From assembly GCF_011297335.1 (NCBI RefSeq), contig NZ_JAAOTJ010000014.1, positions 145,610 through 209,609 on the forward strand: 64,000 nucleotides of DNA, written 5' to 3'. This DNA is from Catellatospora methionotrophica (GTDB taxonomy: Bacteria > Actinomycetota > Actinomycetes > Mycobacteriales > Micromonosporaceae). Below are positions 17,324-36,554 of the stretch, piece after piece. The position numbers and the translations under genes are program-made. Numbering within the stretch: position 1 is the stretch's first letter; the number at the start of each line of letters is the position of its first letter. The notes beneath the pieces are model-generated. The model made no database searches. It saw only the letters and a list, made by a program, of their open reading frames with translations, and was not told the DNA's origin.

Positions 17324-17334
17324 GGCTGCTCCGA

Positions 17335-19053
17335 TCAGCTGAAGAAGTACATCTGGGCGAGCGAGACGGTCTCGGCCGGCGGCACGGTGGCGTGCTCGCC
17401 GTCGACCTTGACCGCGAACGTCTCCGGGTCGACCTCGATCCGGGGGGTGTTGCCGTTGCGGACCATGTCCCGTTTGGTCAGCGTCCGGGTCCGTTTCACC
17501 GGGATGACCTGCCGGCGCAGGTCCAGCCGCTCGGCGACGCCGGCGTCGAACCCGGCCTGCGAGACGAACGTCGCGCACGTGTCGGTCAGCGCGCCCCCGT
17601 ACGCACCGAACATGGGCCGGTAGATGACCGGCTGCGGCGTCGGCAGCGACGCGTTCGGGTCGCCCATCAGCGCCCAGCTGATCATGCCGCCCTTGATGAC
17701 CATCTTCGGCTTCGCGCCGAAGAACGCCGGCTCCCACAGCACCAGGTCGGCCATCTTGCCCGCCTCGACCGACCCGAGCACGTGCGAAACACCCTGGGTG
17801 ATCGCCGGGTTGATGGTCACCTTCGCCACGTAGCGCAGCACCCTGAAGTTGTCGTTGCCCGCCGCGTCCTCGGGCAGGCTGCCCCGGGCGGCCTTCATCG
17901 CGTTGGCGGTCTGCAGCGCCCGCAGCCAGTTCTCGCCGACCCGGCCCATCGCCTGTGAATCGCTGGAGATCATCGAGATGACGCCCAGATCGTGCAGCAC
18001 GCTCTCGGCCGCGATCGTCTCGGCCCGCACCCGGCTCTCGGCGAACGACACGTCCGAGGGGATCTTCGGGTTCAGGTTGTGGCAAACCATGATCATGTCG
18101 AAGAGTTCGGCCTGCGAGTTCACCCCGAACGGCAGCGTCGGGTTGGTCGAGCTGGGCAGTACGTTCAGCTCGCCGGCGACCTTCATGATGTCGGGGGCGT
18201 GCCCGCCGCCCGCGCCCTCGGTGTGGAAGGTGTGGATGGTGCGGCCCTCGAACGCCGCGATGGTGTCCTCCACGAACCCCGCTTCGTTCAGCGTGTCCGT
18301 ATGGATGCTGACCTGCACGTCGAAGTCCTCGGCCACGCTCAGCGCGGCGCGGATCGCCGCCGGTGTCGTGCCCCAGTCCTCGTGGATCTTCAAGCCCGAC
18401 GCGCCGGCCAGGATCTGCTCGACCAGCGGCGCCCGACCCGAGCAGTTGCCCTTGCCGAGGAAGCCCATGTTGATCGGCACGCCCTCGACCGAGCGCAGCA
18501 TCCGCTCCAGGTTCCACACCCCGGAGGTGATCGTCGTGCCGTTGGTGCCGTCGGTCGGCCCCACACCGCCGCCCCACAGGGTCGTGACCCCGTTGCTCAG
18601 CGCCGCGTACGCCTGCTGCGGAGAGACGTAGTGCACGTGGGCGTCGAAACCGCCCGCGGTCAGGATCATGTGCTCGCCCGAGATGGCGTCGGTGGCCGGT
18701 CCGACCGCCAGTTCCGGCGTTACACCGTCCATGGTGGCCGGGTTGCCCGCCTTGCCGATTCCGACGATCTTGCCGTCCTTGATGCCGACGTCGGCCTTGA
18801 CCACGCCCTGCACCGCGTCGATGATCACCACGTTGGTGATGACGACGTCGAGCGCGCCGCCGCTGCTGGTGAGCTGGTTGTCCAGGCCCATACCGTCGCG
18901 CAGCGTCTTGCCGCCGCCGTAGACGGCCTCGTCGCCCAGCACCCGCAGGTCGCGCTCGACCTCGACATACAGGTTCGTGTCGCCGAGGCGGATCTTGTCG
19001 CCGACGGTCGGGCCGAACAGGTCGGTGTACTGCTGGCGCGAGATCCGGCTCAT
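17335..19053 (-). CDS. ureC: Urease alpha (catalytic) subunit
   Basis: The 572-residue catalytic subunit, full length for the family. All metal-centre residues are visible: the His pair in [10 protein letters not shown] (139/141), the carbamylated Lys222 and His224 in [10 protein letters not shown], His251 in [10 protein letters not shown], His277 in [17 protein letters not shown] context, and the acid in [16 protein letters not shown]. The mobile flap has Cys324-His325 in [11 protein letters not shown], so the catalytic His is kept although the following residue is Asn rather than the more common His. It hydrolyses urea to ammonia and carbamate at a di-nickel site in the cytoplasm. Its start overlaps ureB (ATGA). 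Confidence 0.97.
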   Translation of the reverse strand: MSRISRQQYTDLFGPTVGDKIRLGDTNLYVEVERDLRVLGDEAVYGGGKTLRDGMGLDNQLTSSGGALDVVITNVVIIDAVQGVVKADVGIKDGKIVGIGKAGNPATMDGVTPELAVGPATDAISGEHMILTAGGFDAHVHYVSPQQAYAALSNGVTTLWGGGVGPTDGTNGTTITSGVWNLERMLRSVEGVPINMGFLGKGNCSGRAPLVEQILAGASGLKIHEDWGTTPAAIRAALSVAEDFDVQVSIHTDTLNEAGFVEDTIAAFEGRTIHTFHTEGAGGGHAPDIMKVAGELNVLPSSTNPTLPFGVNSQAELFDMIMVCHNLNPKIPSDVSFAESRVRAETIAAESVLHDLGVISMISSDSQAMGRVGENWLRALQTANAMKAARGSLPEDAAGNDNFRVLRYVAKVTINPAITQGVSHVLGSVEAGKMADLVLWEPAFFGAKPKMVIKGGMISWALMGDPNASLPTPQPVIYRPMFGAYGGALTDTCATFVSQAGFDAGVAERLDLRRQVIPVKRTRTLTKRDMVRNGNTPRIEVDPETFAVKVDGEHATVPPAETVSLAQMYFFS

Positions 19054-19586
19054 CGGCCCGCCTCCTTGTCCTTCGCCGCGGCGGCCGTTCCGGTGGCCGC
19101 GTCCTTGCCGGTGGTGGCGGAGGGCCGGTTCTTGAAGCCGCGCAGCGCGGCCCGCTCGCCCGCCAGCGCCTGGTCAGGGTTGTAGCCGGGCGTCGGTCCG
19201 TGTCCGGTCCAGCCCTGCACCAGGCCGTTGAATCCGAACACCCGCTGCTTGCCGGCGAAGGGCACCAGGTCGACGGTCTTCTTGTCGCCGGGCTCGAAGC
19301 GCACCGCGGTGGTCGCCGGGATGTCCAGCCGCTTGCCGTACGCGGCGGCGCGGTCGAACTCCAGCATCCGGTTCGCCTCGTAGAAGTGAAAGTGCGAGCC
19401 GACCTGCACCGGCCGGTCCCCGGTGTTGTAGACCTCGACGGTGGTCACCGGGCGGCCCGCGTTCAGCTCCAGATCACCGGCGGCGAGCACATAGCCGCCG
19501 ATCGGGCGTATCCGCTTGTGCTGCGTCTGCTCATGTCCGCCGGCGGCAGGGTGCGCCTGCGTCTTGACGGGCTTGTCCTTGGCCAT
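19050..19586 (-). CDS. ureB: Urease beta subunit with extended termini
   Basis: A 178-residue beta subunit. The core ([46 protein letters not shown] to [31 protein letters not shown]) is typical for the ~100-residue family. It has about 30 extra N-terminal residues rich in Lys and His ([20 protein letters not shown]) and about 40 extra C-terminal ones ([19 protein letters not shown] and a Lys/Ala tail), both low-complexity and probably disordered. UreB packs on UreC and shapes the active-site flap. It sits 46 bp after ureA and overlaps ureC by four bases. Confidence 0.93.
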   Translation of the reverse strand: MAKDKPVKTQAHPAAGGHEQTQHKRIRPIGGYVLAAGDLELNAGRPVTTVEVYNTGDRPVQVGSHFHFYEANRMLEFDRAAAYGKRLDIPATTAVRFEPGDKKTVDLVPFAGKQRVFGFNGLVQGWTGHGPTPGYNPDQALAGERAALRGFKNRPSATTGKDAATGTAAAAKDKEAGR

Positions 19587-19632
19587 CGTTCCCCCATGCG
19601 AGTGCCGGCCGTCGACGGGCCGGGCTGAGCGG

Positions 19633-19935
19633 TCACTGGATCGGGCTGTGCACGGTCACCAGGCGACTGCCGTCGGCGAACACCGCTTCGACCTGGATGA
19701 ACGGCACCATGTCGGCGACTCCGTCCATCACGTCGTCCCTGGACAGCGCGCTACGGGCTTCGGTCATCACCTGCTCGACCGTCTTGCCCTCGCGGGCACC
19801 CTCCAGAGCCGCGGCCGAGATGAGAGCCACCGCCTCCGGATGATTGAGCTTGAGACCGCGGCCCTTGCGGTCCTGTGCCACGCGCGCCACCATCAAGATC
19901 GTCAACTTGTCCAGTTCCCGCGGTGTCAAATACAT
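19633..19935 (-). CDS. ureA: Urease gamma subunit
   Basis: A 100-residue gamma subunit of standard length: [50 protein letters not shown], and a C-terminal part with [31 protein letters not shown] 19935 has an AAGGAG box. It is the first gene of the minus-strand unit ureABC-EFGD-urea transporter-amt, whose short gaps and overlaps indicate one long transcript. The promoter should lie in the 339-bp divergent gap upstream. Confidence 0.95.
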   Translation of the reverse strand: MYLTPRELDKLTILMVARVAQDRKGRGLKLNHPEAVALISAAALEGAREGKTVEQVMTEARSALSRDDVMDGVADMVPFIQVEAVFADGSRLVTVHSPIQ

Positions 19936-20274
19936 CCCGCACTCCTTCACGCCAACCGCCAAGCCGCAGCCCGCTTGCCGTCGATGAACGGAAAGCGAGC
20001 CGCGCCCACATTGCCCCAAGCTATCCGTTTCTCCGGTTATTTGCGCTGAAACAACTCATTCCGGGGCCTGGTCGCCTCGTGGGCCGAACTCGCCTCCCCG
20101 GCAGGTCACCTCGGACGCCCGTACCGTGCTGGGGTTCTGACAGAAAGATCTCCGTGTCTGTACTGGTGATCCGCCCGCCTGCTGCCGATCATCCGATCCA
20201 GGACCACCGCAATGTTCACGGAAGACCACTGTTGGCGGTATTCCCTCTCATAAATGGATCAATAGGATCTGTCT
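19936..20274. promoter_or_regulatory. Divergent intergenic region upstream of the urease operon
   Basis: 339 bases without a gene lie between ureA (minus) and the zinc-ribbon gene (plus). It must hold both promoters. AT-richer patches are at about 20021-20060 and 20220-20275 (TAAATGGATCAATAGGATC just before the plus-strand gene). I could not identify a confident GlnR or NtcA-type operator by eye. Confidence 0.4.
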
Positions 20275-21075
20275 ATGCGTTGTGCGAGCTGCGGCCAGAC
20301 CAACAGCGACCCGTCCCGTTCCACGTGCGCCCGCTGCGGCGCGCCGCTGTCGGCCGGGCAATTCGAGCCGGTGGCCGAATCCCTGCCGGTCGCCGCCTCG
20401 CACCCCGACTTGCTGACGCCGACGTCCGCCGGCGGCCCGAACGGACGCCGCTCCCGGGCGCGCACACCCGTCCTGGTGACGCTCATCGTCGTGGCCGGCG
20501 TCGTCGCCACGGTGTGGCTGTGGCGCGACGGGGGCGGCACGCCGGACGCTCAGTCGACCACCGCCCCGTCTGCCGCCGCGAGTGCGTCGCCCATCTTCTC
20601 CCCGCCGCCCGCGCCCATGCCCGGTCCCGACCCCGCCGTGCAGGCCCGTGAACTGGACCGGCTGCTCGACTACAGCGTGACCAGCCGCACCCGCCTCATC
20701 TCCGCGAACGGCCGGGTGGGCGGGTGCTCCGGGGTTGCCCGAGCCGTCGACGACCTGGTCCGAGTCGGCGACGAGCGCCGCGACCAGCTTCGGCGGCTCG
20801 ACGCGCTCGACCTGTCGGAGCTGCCCGACGGCGCGCGGCTGCGCCAGTCGCTGCGCCGGGCGCTGGAACTGTCGTTGCAGGCCGACGAGCAGTACGTCGT
20901 CTGGGGCAAGTCGGTGGTCGGGTACGGGTGCGGGTCGGGCGCGAACGATAACGCCCGCAAGCAGGGCGACGCCTACTCCCGCTCGGCGGGCGTGCACAAG
21001 TCCGACTTCCTGGCGATGTGGAACCCCGTGGCCGACCGGTTCGGATTGCGGCAACGCGATCGCGAGCACATCTGA
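20275..21075 (+). CDS. Zinc-ribbon, single-pass membrane protein of unknown function
   Basis: A 266-residue protein. It starts with a four-Cys zinc ribbon (MRCASCGQTN ... STCARCGAPL: CxxC, 12 residues, CxxC), then about 40 linker residues, one membrane helix (TPVLVTLIVVAGVVATVWLW, about residues 64-83) and a Ser/Pro-rich linker. The predicted extracellular domain has a conserved-looking pattern (RELDRLLDYSVTSRTRL, VRVGDERRDQLRRLDALDLSEL, LRRALELSLQADEQYVVW, YGCGSG). The topology (zinc ribbon inside, helical domain outside) is common in actinobacterial membrane proteins, but the role is unknown. It ends 5 bp before the convergent small gene at 21081. Confidence 0.7.
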   Translation: MRCASCGQTNSDPSRSTCARCGAPLSAGQFEPVAESLPVAASHPDLLTPTSAGGPNGRRSRARTPVLVTLIVVAGVVATVWLWRDGGGTPDAQSTTAPSAAASASPIFSPPPAPMPGPDPAVQARELDRLLDYSVTSRTRLISANGRVGGCSGVARAVDDLVRVGDERRDQLRRLDALDLSELPDGARLRQSLRRALELSLQADEQYVVWGKSVVGYGCGSGANDNARKQGDAYSRSAGVHKSDFLAMWNPVADRFGLRQRDREHI

Positions 21076-21080
21076 CCCGG

Positions 21081-21449
21081 TCAGAACGGCCAGTACCGGG
21101 TCACGATGTCGGTGGCGCGGGCCAGCGTCTCGGCGAGGTCGGTGCCGCTGGTCACGAGCGCCTTGAGCCGGTCCAGCCCGCGCTGGACCCGGCCCTGGTT
21201 CGGAGTGCCGTTGCCCAGCTCGCCGGTGATGGCGTCCAGCTCGTCGCGCGCGGTGTCGCGATCGGACAGCTCGTCGAGCCGCTCCTCGATCTTCCGGAGC
21301 AGCTCCTGCAGCTCCTGGTACCTTTCCGCCGACTCGGCGCTTCGGAAGTTGTACTGGTTGAACGTGCCGCCCGTGCTGGCGATGGCGGCCTGCGCGTGCG
21401 GATGGACGGTGGTGTGGAAGACCTGCTGCGGCCGTGCGGGTTCAGTCAT
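21081..21449 (-). CDS. Small helical protein with N-terminal ASTGG motif, hypothetical
   Basis: A 122-residue soluble protein of no recognised family. Residues ~10-33 hold a short motif (FHTTVHPH, AQAAIASTGGTFNQYNF). The rest is strongly helical and probably coiled coil (SAERYQELQELLRKIEERL, ARDELDAITGELG, VQRGLDRLKALV, LAETLARATDIVTRYWPF). The N-terminal motif reappears at the C-terminus of the upstream membrane protein, whose stop is 16 bp away on the same strand. This is the arrangement seen for amyloid signalling motif pairs. ATG 21449 has an AGGAG box. Function unknown. Confidence 0.7.
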   Translation of the reverse strand: MTEPARPQQVFHTTVHPHAQAAIASTGGTFNQYNFRSAESAERYQELQELLRKIEERLDELSDRDTARDELDAITGELGNGTPNQGRVQRGLDRLKALVTSGTDLAETLARATDIVTRYWPF

Positions 21450-21465
21450 CGATGGGCGCTCCTGT

Positions 21466-23247
21466 TCAGGACTGATGCTGCTGGAAGATGCCGCCGGTGC
21501 TGGCGACGGCGACCTGGCCGCCGAACACGGTGGTGTGGAAGTTCTGCACCTGGGCGATGCGCTGCGCGAACTCGGCGGTGTCGTAGCCGTTCTCGGACAG
21601 GAAGCCCAGTACCGCGTCGCCGGCCGCCCGCTCGATCAGCTTGGCGTACTTGGCCGCGTCGAGCTCCTGCAGGTGCTTGACGATCAGCGGGTCGGCCGCC
21701 AGCTCCCGGACGCTGCGCCGCGCACCGTAGTCGCGGATGCGCAGGTCGCGCTCGGTGCGCGGGGAGCGGTACATGCGCCAGTGGGTGAGCGCCATGCGCC
21801 AGGCCAGCCGCCCGGCCCGCCAGCCGGACGCCGCGACGTCGGCGGGGAAGTCCCGGAGGGTGTCCAGCAGGGCGCGGGTCGCGACCCGTTCCGGTCGCAG
21901 GGTGTCGCCGAGCTGGTAGCGGTCCTGGATCGGCGGCAGCACAGCGGAGACGAACTCGGTGTAAAGCATGCCTCCCTCCACCGCCACGTGGACGAACGCC
22001 GAGACCGTGATGCCGAGCTCCTGGGCCCGGACGAGCAGCCGGCCGTCGGCGTCCTGGACGTCGTTGCCGACTCCGGTGACCAGAACCCGCTCGTAGTAAC
22101 GCAGGCCGGACTGCGGCTGGCGCTTGACGGCCTCCACCACCTCGTCGGACGCCGTCGAGTAGGGCACGCAGTTCACCGGTTCGAGCAGCGGGTCGGTGAG
22201 CGTCCGTACGCCGTCGGCGACCAGGTACTCCATCTGGTGCGCGTTGGGCAGGCGGGCCCCGTACGGCAGGGCGGGGTCGTTCATGGCCGTCACGGAGTCC
22301 TTGAGCCGCTGGTAGATGCGCGGGCCGACATCGGCGGCGATCGGCGCGTCGCTGCCGGGGTCGGCGGGCCGCAGGATGAGCGCGAAGCTCCAGCCGTACT
22401 TGAGCCGGGACCCGCTGCCGAGGAACGGCTCGCTCTGCTGGACGGTGATGTTGCCGTACTGGGCTGCGGCGACGGTGTTCACGCGGCGCACGATGCGCTC
22501 GTTGGGCAGGTCAGGCCGCGACGGCGGGGCGTCGAGGGCCAGCTCCTCGCTGATCACCCGGTACGCCTTGACCCGGAAACTCCACAGCAGGCCGAGGCAG
22601 GCCGCAGTGAGCGCGAACGGTGCGATCCGGCCGATGGCAGCCTGCGCCTGCACCGCGTACCCCAGCAGGTCTGATTCGACGGCGAAGCGCAGCAGGTCCT
22701 CGACCAGGCCGGCGAGCGGCGACGGCTCCTGCGGCGACGGCGTCAGCGGCGAGCGCGGCGACGGCGTGGAGGCCGGCGCGGTGTCGGCCAGCAGGGTCAG
22801 CGGCAGCAGCAGCGCGTTGGGCAGGCAGCACAGCGCGATGAGGCCGCCGGCCAGATACATTCCCAGCCGCCGCAGGCGCTGTGGAGTCACGGTCCGCGAC
22901 CAGCGGACCCCGAGGATGGTGTATCCCAGCGAGAGGAAGGACATGGTCGCCAGCGGGGCCAGGCACAGCCCGGCGACGACCAGTGCCGCGATGGTGAGGT
23001 GGCGGGCCAGCAGCAGCCGCCGGGCGCGGAAGCAGTGCCGGATGACCGGGTCCAGGTCGAAGCCGAACGAGGGGGCCACGGCGCGGTGCTCGTCCTCGAC
23101 TGTCTCGGCGATCACCTGGTGGGCGAAGTCCTGGTCGACGTACGGCGCTGCGCACAGGTGGCGGGTGTCGTCGGTGAGCCGCCGGGGCGGGTGGTAGGTG
23201 GGAAAGCCGAACGGGCGGGCGGGGCTGGACTGGCTGGGGACCGACAT
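21466..23247 (-). CDS. Multi-pass membrane protein with C-terminal ASTGG motif, hypothetical
   Basis: A 593-residue protein of unknown function. The N-terminal ~80 residues are soluble (RRLTDDTRHLCAAPYVDQDF). About four membrane helices follow (LTIAALVVAGLCLAPLATMS with LSLGYTILG; YLAGGLIALCCLPNALLLPL; IAPFALTAACLGLLWSF), separated by a Ser/Pro-rich loop around residues 185-210. A large cytoplasmic region of ~340 residues comes next (VNTVAAAQYGNITVQQSEP, DPLLEPVNCVPYSTASDEVV, LGITVSAFVHVAVEGGMLYTEF). The last ~24 residues (QNFHTTVFGG, QVAVASTGGIFQQHQS) repeat the motif at the start of the next gene product. It forms a two-gene operon with it. Confidence 0.75.
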   Translation of the reverse strand: MSVPSQSSPARPFGFPTYHPPRRLTDDTRHLCAAPYVDQDFAHQVIAETVEDEHRAVAPSFGFDLDPVIRHCFRARRLLLARHLTIAALVVAGLCLAPLATMSFLSLGYTILGVRWSRTVTPQRLRRLGMYLAGGLIALCCLPNALLLPLTLLADTAPASTPSPRSPLTPSPQEPSPLAGLVEDLLRFAVESDLLGYAVQAQAAIGRIAPFALTAACLGLLWSFRVKAYRVISEELALDAPPSRPDLPNERIVRRVNTVAAAQYGNITVQQSEPFLGSGSRLKYGWSFALILRPADPGSDAPIAADVGPRIYQRLKDSVTAMNDPALPYGARLPNAHQMEYLVADGVRTLTDPLLEPVNCVPYSTASDEVVEAVKRQPQSGLRYYERVLVTGVGNDVQDADGRLLVRAQELGITVSAFVHVAVEGGMLYTEFVSAVLPPIQDRYQLGDTLRPERVATRALLDTLRDFPADVAASGWRAGRLAWRMALTHWRMYRSPRTERDLRIRDYGARRSVRELAADPLIVKHLQELDAAKYAKLIERAAGDAVLGFLSENGYDTAEFAQRIAQVQNFHTTVFGGQVAVASTGGIFQQHQS

Positions 23248-23541
23248 GACCTCGCCTAGGGATCGGGATGTGAGCGGTCACTCTACCTATGTCGATCTTG
23301 GCTGGCCCATGCGCCTTCACGTCGATGAATGGATCCTCATGTGCGTTTGGTGACGACGTGGGTGCACTGTGCGGTCGTCGGCGCGGGCAGTGGCTGGCAC
23401 GACACGGCCAGGTGTCGGCGACGGGTGGGCGTCCGGCGTCATCCGGACGACCGACCCGACGATCGATCCGCGTCGCGGCAAGACCTGAATGCTCGTACAG
23501 GCCGGCGTTCGCCACCGGCACGACATGCACGAGGTGCCTAT

Positions 23542-33878
<10,337 letters not shown>

Positions 33879-33882
<4 letters not shown>

Positions 33883-35078
33883 CGGGCTGCCTCCACGGTG
33901 CGCAGACGTCCCTTCCGGACGACGGATGCCAGATATGCCAGCGCCACGACCACGACGACCGCGTGCGCGACCAGCACCACCGGCAGCGGCTCGAACACCT
34001 CCAGCAGTGCCGCGCAGCCGACCATGCCCAGGCCGAACCCCGCGTTCTGCACGGCCGCCGCCCACCCGAACACTCCGGCCCGCTGCGCGTCGTCGACAGC
34101 CTGCAACCGTGTCGTGTAGACGACCTCGGCATACGTGTCGGCCGCTCCGGCGGCGAACACCACGGGGACGAGCAGCCAGATCGGCAGTCCGGTGAAGGCC
34201 GCGACGAAGAACACCGACATCAGTGCGGTGGCCGCGCCGAAACCGCGCGTTCCACCCACGTCGCCCCGGCGGGTCAGCCACCTGCCGGTGACCAGGCTTC
34301 CCAGCGCCCACGCGGTGGTGAACGTCGCCGCGAACGCCGCCGGGGCGGCAGGGAAAGCCTTCGTGGCGTACAGGGGCAGGGCGATGTTGTGGGAGGCCGA
34401 GCCGAACGCGTCCGCCGCCCGCAGCCCGATCATCGCGATCAGGGCCGGGGTAAGTTCGGCCAGCACGGCCCCGGGGCGGCGCGTCCCGCGCTGCCGGGCG
34501 GTCGCGGCGGCCCGGCGCGGGAACGGCACCGCGACCAGCAGCGCGGCGCTGAGCAGGTAGGTTGCCGCGTCCGTCAGCAGTACGGCCCGATAGCCGAGCC
34601 AGGTCACCAGCACCCCGGACGCGGCGAACCCGAGCAGCATGGCGGCGGACCTGCCCGTCACCAGCAGGCTGTTCGCGCGGGCCCGGCGGTCGTGCCCGAC
34701 GATCTCCGGAACGCTGCTGCGCAGGGCCACCCCCCACAGCGCCTGAACCGCCCCCAGGATCACTGCCAGCCCGTACAGCAGTCCCATGGAAGGGGTCGCC
34801 GCGAGCACCAGCAGCGAGACGGCCGCCAGCACGTCGGCGCAGACCATCAGCGGCTTGCGGGGCAGCCGTGTGGCCAGCCAGCCGGCTACAGGCCCGCAGA
34901 CGAGACCCGACCCGAGGCGCAAGGCCATGAACAGGCCCGTCTGCAGCGGGGATCCGGTCAGGTGCAGGGCGAACAGGCCCAACGCCACCATGTCGAGATA
35001 GCTGCCGAAGGAGGAGATCGCGTACGCGGACACGAGCAGCCGCAGCCGCGAAGGCACTGAAACCTGCTCAGATGTCAC
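33879..35078 (-). CDS. MFS transporter, exporter-like (12 TM)
   Basis: A 399-residue major facilitator protein of the EntS-like exporter type: YAISSFGSYLDMVALGLFAL, the loop-2 motif region CGPVAGWLATRLPRKPLMV, ANSLLVTGRSAAMLLGFAAS, and a second half with AFAATFTTAWALGSLVTGRW and GFGLGMVGCAALLEVF. It ends inside the start codon of the hybrid synthase (ATGA), so translation is coupled and the transporter very probably exports or protects against the cluster product. It is the first gene of the transcript; the promoter should lie in 35079-35259. Confidence 0.88.
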
Positions 35079-35135
35079 GTTTCAGGCCCCGTCGCACGAG
35101 ATCCAATCATCGCCGATTAATGGGCTCGTATCAAT

Positions 35136-35154
35136 ACTTCGATCAATGCGAAGT
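35136..35154. promoter_or_regulatory. Inverted repeat upstream of the MFS / synthase transcript
   Basis: ACTTCG and CGAAGT are separated by seven bases within an AT-richer stretch (35108-35160) about 60 bp before the MFS start. This is where an operator or promoter of the synthase operon is expected. No matching regulator gene is nearby; a chance repeat is possible. Confidence 0.35.
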
Positions 35155-35259
35155 CGGATCATCGCCCGTACGGCCCGACGGTAGACCCCGTTCGGCCGCT
35201 TGAGACCTGCGGCTGTCAGATACGCCCGACACGTCTCTCGGATTCCCCAGTGTTCGTCC

Positions 35260-35493
35260 ATGCCCGTCGACGACGTCAAAGCCCTGCTGCGCGAGCGCGG
35301 CGCGCAGACCATCGACCACCCTGGCAGCACCCTCTACCGCCATCTGGTACGCGTACACGACCGTCTCGCCGCACACGGCCTGCCGGAGCCGACCGCGCTC
35401 GCGGGCCTGGCCCACGCCGCGTACGGCACCGACGGCTTCGACACCACCCTGCTCACCCGCGACGAACGCGACCTGCTGCGCGCCGTCGCCGAA
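35260..35493 (+). pseudogene. 5-prime fragment of a DUF6817-like gene
   Basis: From ATG 35260 the frame reads MPVDDVKALLRERGAQTIDH, PGSTLYRHLVRVHDRLAAHG, LAGLAHAAYGTDGFDTTLLT and RDERDLLRAVAEL. This is the N-terminal half of the DUF6817 family (HD-like helical protein, His in IDHP and AHAAYGTDGF). After about 35493 the family similarity stops and the sequence becomes the end of an opposite-strand acetyltransferase fragment. The expected C-terminal half is missing, so the gene is truncated. Confidence 0.6.
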
Positions 35494-35502
35494 CTAGCCT
35501 TC

Positions 35503-35719
35503 CACCGCCGGTGGCAGTGCCGTACCAGCGCCGCAGCGCCTTCTCCCGCTCACCCGCGTCCTTCTCGACGGCGCTGCTGCCCGTCAACCGGATCACCTCC
35601 GGATCACTCAGCGCGGCCCGGATACCGTCCAGGTCCGCGTCGGTGAAGGGGCGCAGGACGACCCGCTCGCCGGCCAGGGTCGGTTTGACGGCGAAATCGG
35701 TGGTCTGTCGCTCGGTCAC
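35503..35719 (-). pseudogene. 5-prime fragment of a GNAT acetyltransferase gene
   Basis: From a GTG at 35719 the minus strand encodes the first ~70 residues of a RimJ/RimL-like GNAT: KPTLAGERVVLRPFTDADLD, GIRAALSDPEVIRLTGS, EREKALRRWYGTATGG. The acetyl-CoA binding core is absent; homology ends near 35503, where the opposite-strand DUF6817 fragment ends. Both neighbours lost their 3-prime halves at the same point. Confidence 0.6.
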
Positions 35720-35783
35720 TCCGCGATGATGGCGACCCGCGGCCCACCGCGCAATCACAAAACCGCACCCGTCACCGCTTACT

Positions 35784-35875
35784 GCAGCACCGCTGTCGCC
35801 GCAGCGGCCGCGATGTTGGTCGGAGCCGCCTGTCGCAGACTCGGCAAGGCCTGCGACAGGCGGCTGCGGTGCTGC
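35784..35875. terminator. Nested double inverted repeat, terminator-like
   Basis: Outer arms GCAGCACCGC (35784-35793) and GCGGTGCTGC (35866-35875) enclose a strong hairpin with 14-bp arms GCCGCCTGTCGCAG / CTGCGACAGGCGGC (35825-35838, 35851-35864) and a 12-base loop. It lies directly beyond the stop of the minus-strand OB-fold gene. Confidence 0.65.
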
Positions 35876-35876
35876 T

Positions 35877-36554
35877 TCAGAGGGTGGGCAGGACCAGTAC
35901 GTCGGACGGGAAGCGCGGGATGATCTCGTAGTGCGTGTCGAACTGGCCGCTGAATCCGGTGACGACGACAGCCGGGCCGGCCACGATCCGGGAGAGGTCG
36001 ATGCCGGACTGGACGCTGACGAAGACGGTGAGCTCGCCGGAGCCGTCGTCGACGAGGAACTTGTGGCCGTACGGCAGGTCGGACTCGGGTGCCTGGGTGA
36101 CCTTCGCGACGACGCGGACCAGGCTTCCCTCGCTCTGCTCGTTGACCGCGCCGGTGGCAAGCCACCTGGGCAGGATCGGCAGCCCCCGGCCGTGGATCGT
36201 GATCCCGGCCGGGCCGTCGGGAACGAGGATGAGCAGCCCGTAGCTGTCCTGCAGCGCGCCGGTCACCCGGATGCGGTCTCGGGGCTTGACGTGCGGGTCG
36301 GCAGGGACGCTGACGTAGATCCCGCCGGTGAGGTCCTGGAGCCCGAACCCCTTGTCGAAGGAGCTGGACTCCGTCCAGCCAGAAGGAGTGGTCGCCGTTC
36401 CGCTGACCGTGACGACGCTGCCCAGTGGCAGCGAACGCGCCTGGCCGATCGATATCGCGTGGGGTGGGGCGGCCGCGGCGGAGGGCATGGCGACGCCCAG
36501 GGATCCGGTGGCCAGGGCCAGCGCCAGGATGGCTGCACGGCGGAGTAACGACAT
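35877..36554 (-). CDS. Secreted OB-fold-like protein, hypothetical
   Basis: A 225-residue exported protein. Signal peptide: MSLLRRAAILALALATGSLG, cleavage around SAAAA-P. The mature part looks like two beta-barrel OB-fold repeats of the kind found in bacterial secreted nucleic-acid-binding-like proteins: IGQARSLPLGSVVTVSGTAT with FGLQDLTGGIYVSVP and RIRVTGALQDSYGLLIL, then SEGSLVRVVAKVTQ with FLVDDGSGELTVFV and AVVVTGFSGQFDTHYEIIPR. Function unknown; related domains accompany endonucleases or lamin-tail proteins. ATG 36554 is supported by an AAGGA box. It lies between cluster genes but has no obvious biosynthetic role. Confidence 0.7.
   Translation of the reverse strand: MSLLRRAAILALALATGSLGVAMPSAAAAPPHAISIGQARSLPLGSVVTVSGTATTPSGWTESSSFDKGFGLQDLTGGIYVSVPADPHVKPRDRIRVTGALQDSYGLLILVPDGPAGITIHGRGLPILPRWLATGAVNEQSEGSLVRVVAKVTQAPESDLPYGHKFLVDDGSGELTVFVSVQSGIDLSRIVAGPAVVVTGFSGQFDTHYEIIPRFPSDVLVLPTL

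Noticed and set aside
17335..19053. UreC flap H-N instead of H-H considered as loss of catalysis
   Set aside because: The catalytic His325 and neighbouring Cys324 are kept; only the following residue differs, and all nickel ligands are present.
33883..34737. Upstream extension of the hybrid synthase frame
   Set aside because: It lies antisense-in-frame over the MFS gene, has shadow composition, and the ATG at 33882 has a GGAGG box and ATGA coupling.
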